A stretch of DNA of 64,000 nucleotides, taken from positions 3,782,001 to 3,846,000 of the forward strand of contig NC_070562.1 of the NCBI RefSeq assembly GCF_026914185.1, read 5' to 3'. This DNA comes from Puccinia triticina. Taxonomy: Eukaryota; Basidiomycota; Pucciniomycetes; Pucciniales; Pucciniaceae. Positions 1 through 10,115 of this stretch are shown piece by piece. A program made the position numbers and the translations under genes. Positions within the stretch are counted from its first letter, which is position 1; each line of letters starts with the position of its first letter. Under the pieces are notes generated by a model. That model searched no databases. It had not been told where the DNA came from and saw only the letters and a program-made list of their open reading frames with translations.

Positions 1-92
1 ATAAAGCCCCAAGATTGTTTCTAGAACCGCTCCAAGGCTTCACTGCCTTGTCCCTCTGCCTCCAAACAGTGAAGGGTCTCCCGACCCTTACA
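1..92 (+). repeat. 3' end of an LTR (family H), cut by window edge
   Basis: The sequence starts with an AATAAA-like box followed by GCCCC and ends CAGTGAAGGGTC...GACCCTTACA, the same layout as the last ~100 bases of the solo LTR at 25851-26165. The final bases form a short hairpin (AAGGGTC / GACCCTT) before the terminal TACA. Its 5' part lies outside the window, so solo or paired status is unknown. Confidence 0.6.
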
Positions 93-130
93 GTGAGAGG
101 GGGCCGGTGTACATGCATATAATCTAGTTG

Positions 131-256
131 TGCAGCCAAACACCCTTGATCAGTAGAATCTGGATCTCAGTGTCACAGATCCAGATTCCAGGAATGTTTG
201 GCTGCCTGGCTGTCATTGGGCGAGATCAGAATCTGCCCATGGGCACATTCTGATCT
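131..256. repeat. Two adjacent palindromes, MITE-like foldback
   Basis: An outer arm at 131-142 (ending GCCAAACA) pairs with 195-205 (TGTTTGGCTGC), and an inner arm GAATCTGGATCT (156-167) pairs with 177-188. A second palindrome has arms at 223-238 and 241-256 (AGATCAGAAT / ATTCTGATCT). No target duplication was identified. It sits in the decayed 3' flank of element C pol. Confidence 0.5.
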
Positions 257-261
257 TGCAA

Positions 262-464
262 GATTGAGATTTTGGCCCCCGCGCGGCCGAACGGGCCCTT
301 AGTCAGGTCATGCAGAGGTCTGGTCTTCCACGAGAAGTGGTCAATGAAACGGCTGTAAAAGTTGGAGCTATGTAACTTTCCGCGGCGCAGGCCACTCTGT
401 TACTGCCTTCACCTTTGCAGGGTCCATTCTAATCCGGTTACATGCAATTAATAGTCCAACATAT
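262..464 (-). pseudogene. Element C pol remnant (after the RT palm)
   Basis: Read on the minus strand this continues the pol frame that breaks off at 3763. Residues resembling EYVGLLI then RIRMDPAKV lead into NFYSRFIDHFS and RPLHDLTKG, the connection and RNase H entry of gypsy RTs. An in-frame stop and a shift occur near 375, so it is inactive. It is separated from the main fragment by insertion of element G at 465; ATAT on both sides (461-464 and 3764-3767) suits a target duplication with one base offset. Confidence 0.75.
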
Positions 465-806
465 TGTGAAGCCCCCGCGCACCGCGAGGTTTCACAATGA
501 GATGTCACAAGACACAGGCTACTTCAACCCGAGCTCCCTTCCACGTCCTAGCCGGCAGAGATCCCTGCTCCCACATCTCTCCCGGCTAGGTAAGAGGACC
601 CCTTTCACTTCCTCTCCGTTTTTCCTTTCTTTTCCCTCTTCTTGTGTTCCAGTTGTCCTGAGAGGTCCCTGCTCCCACATCTCTCCCGGCTAGTTGTCAT
701 CTTTTGCAATCCAACCCCGTGAACTAGAGTTGCCTCAAGAGGCATCAGCGCCCCTTTCCGTGCCTTCTCCCTTGATCCAGTGAAGGACTCATTCTGAGTC
801 CTTACA
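465..806 (+). repeat. 5' LTR of element G
   Basis: Begins TGTGAA with a partner TTTCACA about 25 nt on (5' terminal hairpin), and ends with an AAGGACTCA / TGAGTCCTT hairpin before TACA. Internally a hairpin ending CCCGGCTAG is followed at once by GTAAG; a pyrimidine-rich stretch ends in CAG at 652, and the CCCACATCTCTCCCGGCTAG half-arm then repeats. The 590-652 interval (63 nt) therefore looks like an intron within the LTR. This is a pattern seen in the sequence, not demonstrated splicing. Confidence 0.85.
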
Positions 807-818
807 CTTTTTTTTTCT
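807..818 (+). promoter_or_regulatory. Conserved post-LTR site (CT9CT) in the primer-binding position
   Basis: Directly after the 5' LTR stands C, nine T, C, T. The identical 12-mer follows the 5' LTR of B (20109-20120, minus) and E (57217-57228). The usual TGG of a tRNA primer site is absent. Position and conservation suggest a replication signal; the actual primer is unknown. Confidence 0.6.
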
Positions 819-1061
819 AGTTCACCCCGAATCGATACAAACACGATTCAACCAAAGCCCAGAATTTTTTTGGCAATGGTTGCATACTCGCTCCGCCCTT
901 GAAAGCTCTTCGCGACCGTACCGTCCAAACGACTCCCTTGAAAGTTCTTGATGTCTTTGCCTTCCAGACGCCTCCCTTGAAAACTCCCTTTTTTTCCCCA
1001 AGTCTTTCCCCTTTGCCATTGGCTCTTCTTCTCAATATCCCACTTGCGATAACACGGTCGT

Positions 1062-3197
1062 ATGAGCACCCGTAAATTCAACACAGACCCTCTCATCCCA
1101 TTCAACGACCCCGAAAAGCTCGCCTGTGATATCCGTTGTAAAGCCCGTCTAGCAGCCACACTAGCTGTAGCACAAACGATTCCAGTCCCTACTCCATCCC
1201 CTCTAGTCGACGACATTGGACCATCGGCCCCAGCTCTCCCTTCCCTCGACGAACCACCTCTGTTCCGTTCAAAGATGCAAAGCGGACAAGGTTCCTCTGG
1301 AAACACTGAAGACCCAGCTGACATGTCGCACTCTGATCTGATCAAGGCCATCATGGTCATCCAGCAGAACACGGCGAAACAACTCTTGGCAACCCAAAAA
1401 CAAGTCCAGGATGCCCAGAGAGCCGCTCAAGATGCCCAAGCCCAGGCGACTGCGAACATGCTTGCGGTCCAGAAACAAGCCCGAGCGGACATTAAAGCAG
1501 CGCAAGACCAAGCTTGGTTGGACAGAGAAGCTACCGCCGCCCGCTTTGCTGCACTCGAGCCCATCAAGTTGGAAGCCGGCTTGACCCCCCGACTAGCCTC
1601 AGGCCGCATTGATCTTCAACGATTCCGCGTCTCAGACGGACCCTTGTTCAGAGGGCCCTTCCAAGAGGTGGAGCCTTTTCTTAAGTGGATCCAAGGCGTA
1701 CAGGTCTTCTACGCGATGAAGGACGTGTAGAGCGAGTAAAAGGAATAGTGCGGACAGGGGGAATTGAACCCGCATCTCCCCGATGCATGCTGGGTTGCTC
1801 TACCGTTGATCTATATCCACAGGTGTGAGGTGTACCAACATATAGTACCTCTACACACCCCCTGTACACCTACACCGGTGACAGAGCCCACTAATCCTCC
1901 CAGAGGCTCATCCCAGGTACGCAGCTGCCTATAGCGCTGGGCTCATAACCTGTAGAGCGAGTAAAAGGAATAGTGCGGACAGGGGGAATTGAACCCGCAT
2001 CTCCCCGATGCATGCTGGGTTGCTCTACCGTTGAGCTATATCCACAGGTGTGAGGTGTACCAACATATACTACCTCTACAGGACGTCACGCACTCAGATG
2101 AAAAATGTCTCATTCTTGGCGGGCTCATCGCCGAGACCAATTTACTCTCCTTTTACGCAAATGAATCCCCGAAATTCGCCAACAAACCTGATGAATTCAA
2201 ATCCCGCCTCTTCGAATTCTCCTTGCCAACCGAGTGGCGCACCGACCTCAAACGTAGCGTCAACCAGCTCAAGATGGCGGATACCAAGACCTTTTTGGAA
2301 TTCAGCACCCAAGCGAGGACGTTCCAAAGCCTCCTCAATTTTGAGAAAGAGACGCTCGACAACTTTGCCCTTGCAGAGGCTGTCACCTTTGGTCTGCAGG
2401 ATTTGCTCCAGGTAAAAGTCAGCGACCACCGAGCCCTTCAGTCTGCCAATTTCAAATATGGCGAATTCGAGAGCCGCACGAGTGGTTTCTACATCAGTCT
2501 CATCAAAGAATTGGCACTCCGGTTACGAACAGCTCCTAACCCCCATAATCGACCGGTTGGCCGAGGGATCAATGAAGACCACCTCTGGTGCATCAACTCC
2601 TATCTTGATAGCATCGGCAAGTGCCATTTCTGCAAAAAGCACTGCGGCAGCCCGGTCGGCGCGTGCCCCGGACCAATCGACCAAACCCAAGTAGAAGTGC
2701 CCCCCTCTTTTATCACCCCTCCCAAACCGGCCAACTACATCGGGCCCAACGCGTGGACGAGAGGCCAAGCGGCCAATCGAAGTGGCGCAGGCAAACCAAC
2801 TGGTCGCCCGGCTGGAGTGGCAGCACTATCTGAAGTGGCCCCTGACTTGGACAAACTTTTGGCCTCTTGCTTGGCGCAAATCGACGGCCAGGCGGAGGCC
2901 TCCCTTCTAGGTTATGACAACCCCCTCGACGAAATCGATACCAAACATGAGTTGGCGGCATTGGCCGGCAACCCCAACGCGGTGACCACCACGGAAGGTT
3001 CCAACCTACTCGGCGACAACAAACTTGTCCCGGAAGACCAGATCACATTCCGCTGCGGGTCCCTTCTTGAGGACCTTTTCTCCAATGACCCAACCGAGGA
3101 TGAGTATGTACCTGTCCCCCCCCGCACCCTGCATCGTTTCCATGCTGGACGCTGCTTACGCAACCCGCCCTTGACAGCACTCCGGACTCTTAAATAG
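1062..3197 (+). CDS. Gag polyprotein of element G, interrupted by the TRIM
   Basis: Starts MSTRKFNTDPL at 1062. Removing the TRIM and one copy of its 5 bp duplication gives a 1776 nt frame (591 codons plus stop), so the gene was intact when hit. The N-terminal ~220 residues contain an Ala/Gln-rich predicted helix around residues 90-165, then a capsid-like region (VEPFLKWIQGVQVF... ANKPDEFKSRLFEF... FLEFSTQARTFQ) typical of retrotransposon Gag. A Cys/His cluster, CHFCKKHCGSPVGAC, serves as zinc finger in the second half. No protease motif follows. As it stands translation would stop just inside the insertion at about 1730. Confidence 0.85.
1749..1820 (-). tRNA. tRNA-like sequence in TRIM LTR (copy 1, D-stem damaged)
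   Basis: Same as the copy at 1974-2045 except that one base changes the D-stem (GATC instead of GCTC), weakening pairing and the A-box. A second difference between the repeats lies outside the tRNA-like part. Confidence 0.5.
1933..1950 (-). promoter_or_regulatory. TRIM primer-binding site (initiator tRNA-Met half)
   Basis: On the plus strand these bases read AGCGCTGGGCTCATAACC, which is the anticodon-arm sequence of eukaryotic initiator tRNA-Met. On the element strand they therefore form its complement, directly after the 5' repeat. Confidence 0.75.
1974..2045 (-). tRNA. tRNA-like sequence in TRIM LTR (copy 2)
   Basis: 72 nt with cloverleaf spacing: acceptor GTGGATA / TGTCCGC (seven pairs with G-U), D-stem GCTC / GAGC, T-arm GCGGG-TTCAATT-CCCCC and discriminator A. 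The A-box (TAGCTCAACGG) and B-box (GGTTCAATTCC) fit pol III promoters, and a TTTT terminator lies within about 10 nt downstream, still inside the LTR. The anticodon stem has two mismatches and position 33 is not T, so it is probably not a working tRNA. The amino-acid identity is not assignable. Confidence 0.6.
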
Positions 3198-3420
3198 ACC
3201 TTCAGACGCCCTTCAAGTCCATCAATTCCGTGTCACGTTTCGCCGCCAACCCTGCCGTCCCCGATCCCCATTCCCCTAGTCTACACACCCCTTCCCCGAT
3301 TTTTTTCCTTCCGCCTGATTCTCTCCCCAATTCACCAGTACTCGACCATCTCCAAAATTTTCCACCCATCATCAAAAAATGTCGACCTATACCCCCCTTA
3401 TTTCTTATAGGGGGGGAGAC
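3198..3420 (+). other. Non-coding 3' region and polypurine tract of element G
   Basis: After the gag stop there is about 200 nt of pyrimidine-rich sequence without coding signal, ending in CTTATAGGGGGGGAGAC directly before the 3' LTR. Element B has the same tract with one change (CTTATAGGGGAGGAGAC). This is where pol would be expected in an autonomous element. Confidence 0.7.
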
Positions 3421-3762
3421 TGTGAAGCCCCTGCGCACCGCAAGGTTTCACAATGAGATGTCACAAGACACAGGCTACTTCAACCCGAGCTCCCTTCCAC
3501 GTCCTAGCCGGCAGAGATCCCTGCTCCCACATCTCTCCTGGCTAGGTAAGAGGACCCCTTTCACTTCCTCTCTGTGTTTCCTTTCTTTTCCCTCTTCTCG
3601 TGTTCCAGTTGTACTGAGAGATCCCTGCTCCCACATCTCTCCTGGCTAGTTGTCATCTTTTGCAATCCAACCCCGTGAACTAGAGTTGCCTCGAGAGGCA
3701 TCAGCGCCCCTTTCCGTGCCTTCTCCCTTGATCCAGTGAAGGACTCATTCTGAGTCCTTACA
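3421..3762 (+). repeat. 3' LTR of element G
   Basis: Copy of 465-806 with about ten substitutions, most of them C-to-T or G-to-A at CpG, indicating an older insertion than element A. Ends TCCTTACA, then the host pol sequence resumes with GATATTCC. Confidence 0.85.
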
Positions 3763-5361
3763 GATATTCCACCTCCAGTGTTGAAAATTCACATTTCTCT
3801 GGTTTCAGCCATAATTGATGTTTGCTCAGGGTTTCCAGGATTCCGTTAACTGCCTCCGCGTGGTCGGAGCCTTTATGAGTATACACCATGATGTCATTGA
3901 GGTATGTGGTGATGTCCTTTCCAATCCTCCCCAGGAGAATGTCCTGTATGAAGTACTGGAAGTAGCCTGGTGCTCTGGTGGGTCCAAACGGCATGGTGAG
4001 CGGAGAGAATTGCCCCACCCTACAGATGAAAGCCGGTTTATATTCATCACCCTTGGCCACGCGTAAGTTCCCGTAGGCATTGCAGAGTTCCAGTTTTGTG
4101 AAGGTGTTGGCGTTCAGTAGGCTGTTGACCAGGTCCATTGTCAGTGGGAGGGGATAACGGTTCTTTACTGTCAGCGCATTGAGTTTCCGGTAGTCAAAAC
4201 AGGGGCAGAGTTTTCCTTCCTTCTTTCTGGTGAATAAAACGGGGGCCACCCACGGGGATGTGGTCCTCCGTATTTTTCCCCTGGTCAGTCCTTCCTCAAT
4301 CAGTGCCTCAAGTGCCTGGTTCTCCGCCGGTGATAGCGGAATGATCCTACTCACTTGTGGTGTGGCTCCAGGGACTAGGTCAACTAAGAAGTCATATTTT
4401 ATCCATGGTAGTAGCTTCATGGCGCTAGACTTCCAAAACATGTCGATATACCGGTGATAACACCATGGTACTAATTCTTTGGCGGTCCGCGCTACAACGT
4501 TGGCCTTTCCTGCTGCTGCCAGTCGGGCAGAGGTCAACCACAATTTCTGGGTGGCACTGATCTCTGCGGGATGATGTTTGGGGAGAGAAAGGGGCTTGCC
4601 AGCTGCTTCAGATAATGATTGCGGAAAAACTTTATTGGACTCACATTGCGGGGGCGGTAAAACACACACCCCCTTGTCACAAATCCTAGCTTTCCCCATC
4701 ATGGTCCATTGGCCCTCTGTTGAGGATGTTTGTGGAGTGGACGATACCGCTGAAGTGGTAGCAAAATCATTGGCGGGGTCGGCGGGGTTCCATTCAGGTT
4801 GTGGAGGTGCGGGATTCCAGTCGGGGTGCGGAGTGCTATCTACGGGAAAAACAAGCTTGCCAGATGCTTCAGGGAGTATGAATGAGGGTAGTCTATCTAA
4901 CTCAAATCGCAAGGGCGGTAAAACACACACACCCCCTTTTCACAAATCCTAGCTTTCCCCATCATGGGCCCTTGGCCCTCTGTTGAGGATATTTTTGGAG
5001 TGGAAAAAACTGTGGAGGCAGTTGCAATGTTGGAGTGGTCAGAGTGGAGAGTGCGGGTGGTCCAGTCAATTTGGTGTCTGTGTTTGCGGATCCATGGCAT
5101 TCTGAGGATGCCTTCGTACATGTCTTTCAGATGGGTGATGATGAATTTTTATGGGCGGGGTTCTTCATTCAGGGTCAAGTCAATCTCATACGCCTCTTGG
5201 GATGTGGAGCCATCAAATCCGGAGACGGTCTGCTTTGAGGCAGTGGCGTTGCGGAGTGATCCCGCCGCGGCGGCATAGGATTTGCTCAGCACATTGTGGG
5301 TCGCTCCGGAATCAATAAGGAAGGGGGTCTGGGAGTTTTGATGGTGCAAGAGATGAAACAT
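3763..5361 (-). pseudogene. Element C pro-pol (gypsy), inactive
   Basis: Minus-strand remains of a Ty3/gypsy polyprotein. At the N-terminal side (5149-5361) an aspartic protease motif FLIDSGATHNVLS is visible. RT lies at 3763-4400: TSPWVAPVLFTRKKEGKL, DYRKLNALTVKNRYPLP, MPFGPTRAPGYFQ, then YLND where YLDD is required. The catalytic Asp is thus Asn, by a G-to-A change at CpG. The RT entry motif is also altered (KLELCNAY for KLDLRNAY). Between PR and RT a ~255 bp segment is tandemly duplicated (about 4605-4860 and 4865-5010 share GKARIC...KGVCV). RT is cut by element G at 3763 and continues at 464. Confidence 0.8.
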
Positions 5362-5399
5362 TGGGGATCAATTTCATTCTTGTTCAAAGTTTGACTAGC

Positions 5400-5990
5400 A
5401 CCAATACTACAATACAACTCCGCTGCGCTCAGGAAAGGCACAACCTTCATTCCTGATCACCTCCATTTTTTGACGAGTTGGCCCAGCCTTTTCCACCTTT
5501 ATCTGCTGGCCCACCTCTACCCATTGCTGCCATCCCGTCCACTAGTTGGCGGATCTGATTCTCCATTGCCGCAATCCTGGCTTTCCTGCGGCTTTGCCCT
5601 TCCTGGTCGGACAGTCGCAAGAGACATGGCCCTGTACTCCGCATTGGAAACAGAGGCCTTCCCGCATCATCCGGGTCTTCTCAGAGTTGGAGAGTTGGCT
5701 GTTTAGTGCCAATAGGTCCATGGTGTCGGGGTTAATCTCCTGTTTGGTCGGCACTATCCTGGTCTTGCTCCGCTCATTGCCGTGTCAAGCTCTAGTGCCA
5801 AGCTAGCAACCTTGTTAATAGTTGCAAATGTGGTGCGGGAAACAATGAGCGCCATCTGGATGTCCCACGTCAGGCCCTGGCGGTACTGGCTGATCAGGGT
5901 GGGGATTTCCCATCCTGCAACAGAAGCGTGCTAGACAAAGGATTGGGTGTAGTCCGCCACGGACCCAGTCTGCTTCAGCGCTTGAAGGGC
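5400..5990 (-). pseudogene. Element C gag remnant with zinc knuckle
   Basis: Minus-strand frame at 5542-5754 contains CFQCGVQGHVSCDCP, a CCHC-type knuckle (CX2CX4HX4C), preceded by MDLLALNSQLSNSEKTRMMREGL, a typical C-terminal Gag context. Frames shift upstream, and the gag breaks off near 5990-6015, where sequence related to 21.6 kb begins. No 5' LTR is recognisable. Confidence 0.65.
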
Positions 5991-6018
5991 TTGTTACGCC
6001 TTTGCATTCTTTTCTGGT

Positions 6019-6218
6019 GTGGTAGAAGAAAGTGGTGCTCTGTCACATAATGACCACAGTGCCATTTCTCCCGCAAGATTCCCGAGTGTATCAAGGGTTC
6101 TCCGAACTCGGCGGCATATAAGTACTTCTGGAAACTCCGCTCAAGATAAAAGCCGCAAGAAAACCAATGAGAATACCAAGAGAGTAATCCGTAAAAGCCA
6201 ATAAACATATCAATAACC
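6019..6218 (-). repeat. Inverted copy of 21625-21822
   Basis: About 190 bp matching 21625-21822 in opposite orientation, with roughly ten substitutions. Directly after it begins the stretch that is duplicated in the same orientation at 22247-22848. No gene seen. Confidence 0.7.
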
Positions 6219-6241
6219 CATAAAATAATCACAATAACATC

Positions 6242-6419
6242 TAAGGTGTTCAAAGTTGAAATCATAAAATTTTCAACACATAAAATCATAAAATCATAAA
6301 ACTTTCAAATGATGATATTATATGTACCATTTTAGAACGGTTGCTCTAATTGGAGTGTTTTGATATTTTTTTCACCTCAGAATTTTATGATTTTATGCAA
6401 TTCAACTTTGAACACCCTA
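6242..6419. mobile_element. MITE, GTGTTCAAAG family (copy 1)
   Basis: 178 bp, with ends TAAGGTGTTCAAAGTTGAA and, inverted, TAGGGTGTTCAAAGTTGAA, and an AT-rich interior with TCATAAAAT repeats. ATC is duplicated on both sides (6239-6241, 6420-6422). The paralogous segment at about 22278 lacks the insertion and has a single ATC, so it acts as an empty site. Superfamily unassigned. Confidence 0.8.
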
Positions 6420-6422
6420 ATC

Positions 6423-7191
6423 CTCTGCATCCGTAACCATAAAGAAGTAAAAATATAACACAATCCTCCCATGATCATCATGATCGTGATGGGGGGAAAA
6501 CTCCTCCCCCCCTCCCTTGTGAAAAGAAAAAAAACCATGTCCCCCAAAGAAAAACTCCTCCCTCCGCCATACAAAGAACCCCCCCCCCCCCCCCCCGTGA
6601 GAAAACTCCCACCACATCTCATAACCCAATAGAAATGGAAATAACAAATAACCAATAGAAAAGGAAATCCTCCTCCCATCCCACGCACGCCACCTGCCTC
6701 TGCTCCCTCGTCGTCATGTGCGCCTCCGCCGCTCGCCAGCCCTTGATCATCCATCATCCACACCCCTGTCTAGCCTCCGGTGTTGAGATCCCACTCGCCG
6801 CCTCGGCCCCAGCCACGCCCGCTGTCGTTACCCGCTCCAGCTACCATGGCTTCCCCCAACCACCGCGCCACTACTAGACAGTCCGCGCTGGACTGCCTGG
6901 ACTGAGAAAGTCCGCTCTGCTCCACACACCGCAGCTCCGCCACCTTTGACCGCACGCTCCGCGCTCCGCTAAAGAAAGTCCTGTGCCGTCCCAGGGCATC
7001 CGTAGCCCCTTTTCTCCGCAGCACCGTACACCCGGAAACCCCGCCGGCCGCTCCGGCGCCCCGCGCCCGTATTTGTCACCACATCCGCCCCAGACTTGGA
7101 GGCCTGCCCCCAGGTCTCCCTCGCCCAGCTCCCTTGATTGTGAACAGACCTCGAAGCCGACCCGCTGCCGATCAACTAATCATCACCTAAC
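6423..7191 (+). promoter_or_regulatory. 5' flank of the Zn2Cys6 pseudogene, duplicated downstream
   Basis: 6423-6960 is about 90% identical to 22277-22848 in the same orientation, including a polyC run and CTCC-rich tracts. Beyond that point only the upstream copy continues into coding sequence. Reads as promoter or 5' UTR by position only; no TATA box stands out. Confidence 0.45.
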
Positions 7192-8107
7192 ATGGACTGC
7201 GAAGGCTGCCGACGCCGTAGGATCCCATGCATCCGGCCCGACTCCACCAAAGCTTGCAAACATTGCCGCTCCGTCAAGCGCAAGTGCTCGCTTGTCCCAC
7301 CAAATCCAGCCAGCCCTTGCAAACGTAACGCACCACCCTCCGCCGGTCCAAGCTGATCATCAAAAAGTCGCAAGTCAAACTCTGATCGCTTGTTGGGGTA
7401 TCAACTCCAGAGTCTACCCCCATTCTGCCTCGCACAACCCCTCCTCCGCGCGCCTGCTCTTTGCGTCACCAGAACCGATCCTCCAATTTTCCTTCTTCAC
7501 ATCAAGCATTGTTGCCTCTGCAAGTCAAAATACCGCCCCGTCAACGATCTCTGCCCGCATCAGCGTACAATCTGTTGACTCCTCAGCCGGAACACCATCA
7601 ATTTGATTCCGCCGCAGCCTACGCACAAGCTGTCAAGCAATGGGCCCCTTGACACTCCATGAGTCAACTGCTTTGCTGAACGCCTCGCCGCCGGCCGCCG
7701 CGCTCAAGAACAACGCCAACAAGCCGTCCCTCCGCCTCCTCAAAAAGCTCCTCCGCACCATCACTCGTCTCCTCAAGAGACCGTACCGCAAGCCCCGTTG
7801 TCGCCGTCGCTTCATCAAGAAACTCCGCCTCAACCACGCCCTCCACGCTCTCAAACACCGTTCCACCATCCCCTCCGTGAATCTTCTGAAAGCTTGCCGC
7901 CCCAAACTCCGGCTCCAGATTGGAAACCTCCGCTTAGTCGAGGTAAGTTACTCCGCTCAACACTGGGTTGCTACGCTAACCATAGCGGTTAGCGTAGCGT
8001 AGCGCAGCGCAAATGCGCTATTTTTAGCGTAGCGTTAGCGCAATTGCACGCATATGCGCTAACGCTACGCGCACGCGGTGCGCAGCTATTTTAGCTGATA
8101 GCGTAGC

Positions 8108-8404
8108 TGTAAGAGTCCGCTTGGGACTCTTCACTGTCTGGGCTGGCACACGGCACAGAGGCCTGAAAACGGTTTCTAGGAACCACTCGTGTATTGCAAA
8201 GTACTAGCCCAGGAGAGAAGTTCAGCTTCTCTCTCTACATACAACTGAGAAAGGAAAGGAAGGGGAAAGATCAGTGCTCACCTAGCCCAGGAGAGAAGTT
8301 CAGCTTCTCTCTGCTGAGCTAGGAGGGCGCGGGGGAGCTGAGTCTAAGAGTCCGTCGATGGCTTATGTAATACCGGCTTGTGAGTTCCCGAAGGGGGCTT
8401 CACG
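8108..8404 (-). repeat. 3' LTR of element B
   Basis: On the element strand begins GTGAAGCCCCCTTCGGG (first base C instead of T) and ends GGACTCTTACA. Contains the hairpin CCTAGCTCAG / CTGGGCTAGG followed by GTGAG, a pyrimidine tract ending CAG (37 nt), and a repeat of the hairpin arm. The pol frame ends inside it at 8363. Confidence 0.9.
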
Positions 8405-8422
8405 GTCTCCTCCCCTATAAGA
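8405..8422 (-). promoter_or_regulatory. Polypurine tract of element B
   Basis: Reads TCTTATAGGGGAGGAGAC on the element strand, abutting the 3' LTR. Differs at one base from the tract of gag-only element G. Confidence 0.7.
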
Positions 8423-9119
8423 CATAGAGGACGACTGTTCAGGATGATCGGAGAGAGTTGAGTTGTTGTCCGGAGTAGAGGGCGTTGATGAGGAACGGAA
8501 ACACTTGATTTTCGAAATGTGGAAGGTTGGATGTTGCTTGTCGCCTTCTGGGAGAGTCATGGTCACATTCTGTCCATGATTGAATGTTTTAACAACTGGA
8601 TATGGACCCTCGAAACGATCTTTCAGCTTGTCAACGCCAGTTTGGTGTTTCCCACGCCAGTCGGCCGAGTTCAGGAAGACTCAATCACCGACTGAAAGAG
8701 GAGGCGGGTCGGCTCGTTGTTTGTTATGTTGGATCGCTTGTTTGACCCTGCTCGCGCAGAGTGTGTCCCGGGCTTCTGCCCAGGTGTCCTCACGGAGCTT
8801 GATCCACTTGTCAAGGGTGGGGAGATCTGGCGGTGAGTCTGTAAGTGGCGGGGGTCGACTTGGGAAAAGGGAGGGCCTCCGTCCGTAAAGTAGTTCGAAA
8901 GGACTGAAACCCGTAGCCACGTTCACGGCTGAATTGATAGCATATTCGACGGCGGGTAGGGCCTCGAGCCACTTTGATTGTCGTTTGGAGGTGAAGGTAC
9001 GTGGAATTTGACCGACTGTTTTATTTGATCGTTTGCTCCGGCCGTCGGCCTGAGGGTGGAACGAAGTGGACATGTGAAAATTGATGTTGAGACGGTTCAT
9101 GAGGCATTTCCAGAAACGG

Positions 9120-9905
9120 TGTGGAACTCCGACCGGTGCTGGGCCGTCGGCAGTTACTGGAAGGGAGAGTTGCGCTGAGCGCTGCCTTCGCGGTGATCCG
9201 GAAAAGAGTCGTGGGATTCAAGTTATAGCTTTAAGAGGGGGGGGATTTATGTTAAGAGACGACGGGGTTTAGATCCTCGTCGGCGGTGGTTTGTTTGCTG
9301 AGAATCTGGGGAAAAGGGCCGGCGAACTGGACCGGGGACAGTGATCTTAAAGGACAGGAATCTGGAAGAGGATCGGCGCGGGGGCTGAGAAGAGAAACTC
9401 AGAAGCTCCCGCGAGTATATCAGCGAACAAAGATCAATAAACTTTAGATTCAAGTTGATGAGATGATCTGAAAAACAAAATTTTCGGTTCAGACAAAATC
9501 CCATGCCGCCCCATCATCTGAGTTCAAACTGAACTCAGACTCTGGGAGCTGTGACATGTTGTGGACAAGTCATCATACACCCGCGCGCACAAGCGCGCCA
9601 CAACAGCAAGAGAAGGGAGGAAAGAATCAGAAAAGAAATAACACCAAAGGAAGAAAACCAACCCTCCGCATACAACACCTCTCCAACGCGCGCATTTTAG
9701 AAACAGAAGAACATAAGACAGAGGAGGAGAAAGGAAAACAACAAAACAAACACAAAGGAAACCAAAGCCTAATCCTGAAACACCTTGAAGATTCCACCGC
9801 GCGCGACGCGCGCTGATTGATCTTGACGCCCATGAGTTGATGTCTTGATGGCTGAAAACTCAAGGAATCCGCTGCGCCACGGGCGCCACGCAAATGGCCA
9901 CCACA
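9120..9905 (-). repeat. 3' LTR of element A
   Basis: TGTGGAACTCC...GGCCACCACA on the plus strand; 786 bp, matching 16588-17373 almost perfectly. The adjacent element-strand tract GTGTGGTGGAGA is the likely polypurine tract. Confidence 0.95.
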
Positions 9906-10030
9906 TCTCCACCACACTTGCAGTCTGTCCCTAGACTGCTCGCCTTCCGTCCGTGCACTAAAGAAAAGACCAGAAAAGAGAGGAGGGAGAAAGAGGGTCC
10001 TAAAGAGAGAAAACTGGGCGCCGACGCAAT

Positions 10031-10115
10031 GCTCACGAGTGTGGCAAGAAGTAGGGTTTCGAAGAATACGGTAGTAGCTACCCAGGAAGTGCATACCAGG
10101 AGAGGAACTTACTTC
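10031..10115 (-). repeat. Element A module (copy i), after pol
   Basis: About 85 nt module whose element-strand start is GAAGTAAGTTCC and end CACTCGTGAGC. Here the TAA within GTAAGT is the pol stop codon (10109-10111). Three related copies lie at 13298, 13709 and 16298. Confidence 0.6.

Larger units (their letters stand above)
1726..2080 (-). mobile_element. TRIM (miniature LTR element) with tRNA-like LTRs
   Basis: Two 130 bp direct repeats (1726-1855 and 1951-2080, two mismatches) flank a 95 bp internal region; all lie between GGACG duplications at 1721-1725 and 2081-2085. Read on the minus strand, the repeat starts TGTAGAGGTA and ends CTCTACA. The internal part then opens with GGTTATGAGCCCAGCGC, the complement of the anticodon arm of initiator tRNA-Met, which is the half-tRNA primer site known from copia and Ty5. 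A purine tract (ACAGGGGGTG) precedes the other repeat. No coding capacity. It must be mobilised in trans, presumably by a copia-type element. Confidence 0.85.
465..3762 (+). mobile_element. Gag-only LTR retrotransposon G
   Basis: Flanked by 342 bp LTRs (465-806 and 3421-3762) starting TGTGAAGCCC and ending GTCCTTACA. The internal part holds only a Gag frame (1062-3197), about 220 nt of non-coding sequence and a polypurine tract. There is no protease, RT, RNase H or integrase. The element is 3298 bp, or about 2.94 kb without the inserted TRIM. LTR differences are about ten in 342, mostly C/T or G/A at CpG. The 12 nt after the 5' LTR and the polypurine tract match those of the pol-only elements B and E (tract visible in B only). 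It could alternatively be a deletion derivative of an autonomous gag-pol element. Confidence 0.85.

Noticed and set aside
1974..2045. Functional host tRNA gene
   Set aside because: It is duplicated as part of LTR repeats within a transposon, and its anticodon stem and position 33 are abnormal.
6983..7606. 207-codon frame overlapping the Zn2Cys6 start
   Set aside because: Pro/Ser-rich shadow in another frame; the zinc-cluster cysteines are in the frame starting at 7192.
8681..9100. Separate small integrase gene
   Set aside because: It continues element B pol across the element A insertion and is not an independent gene.
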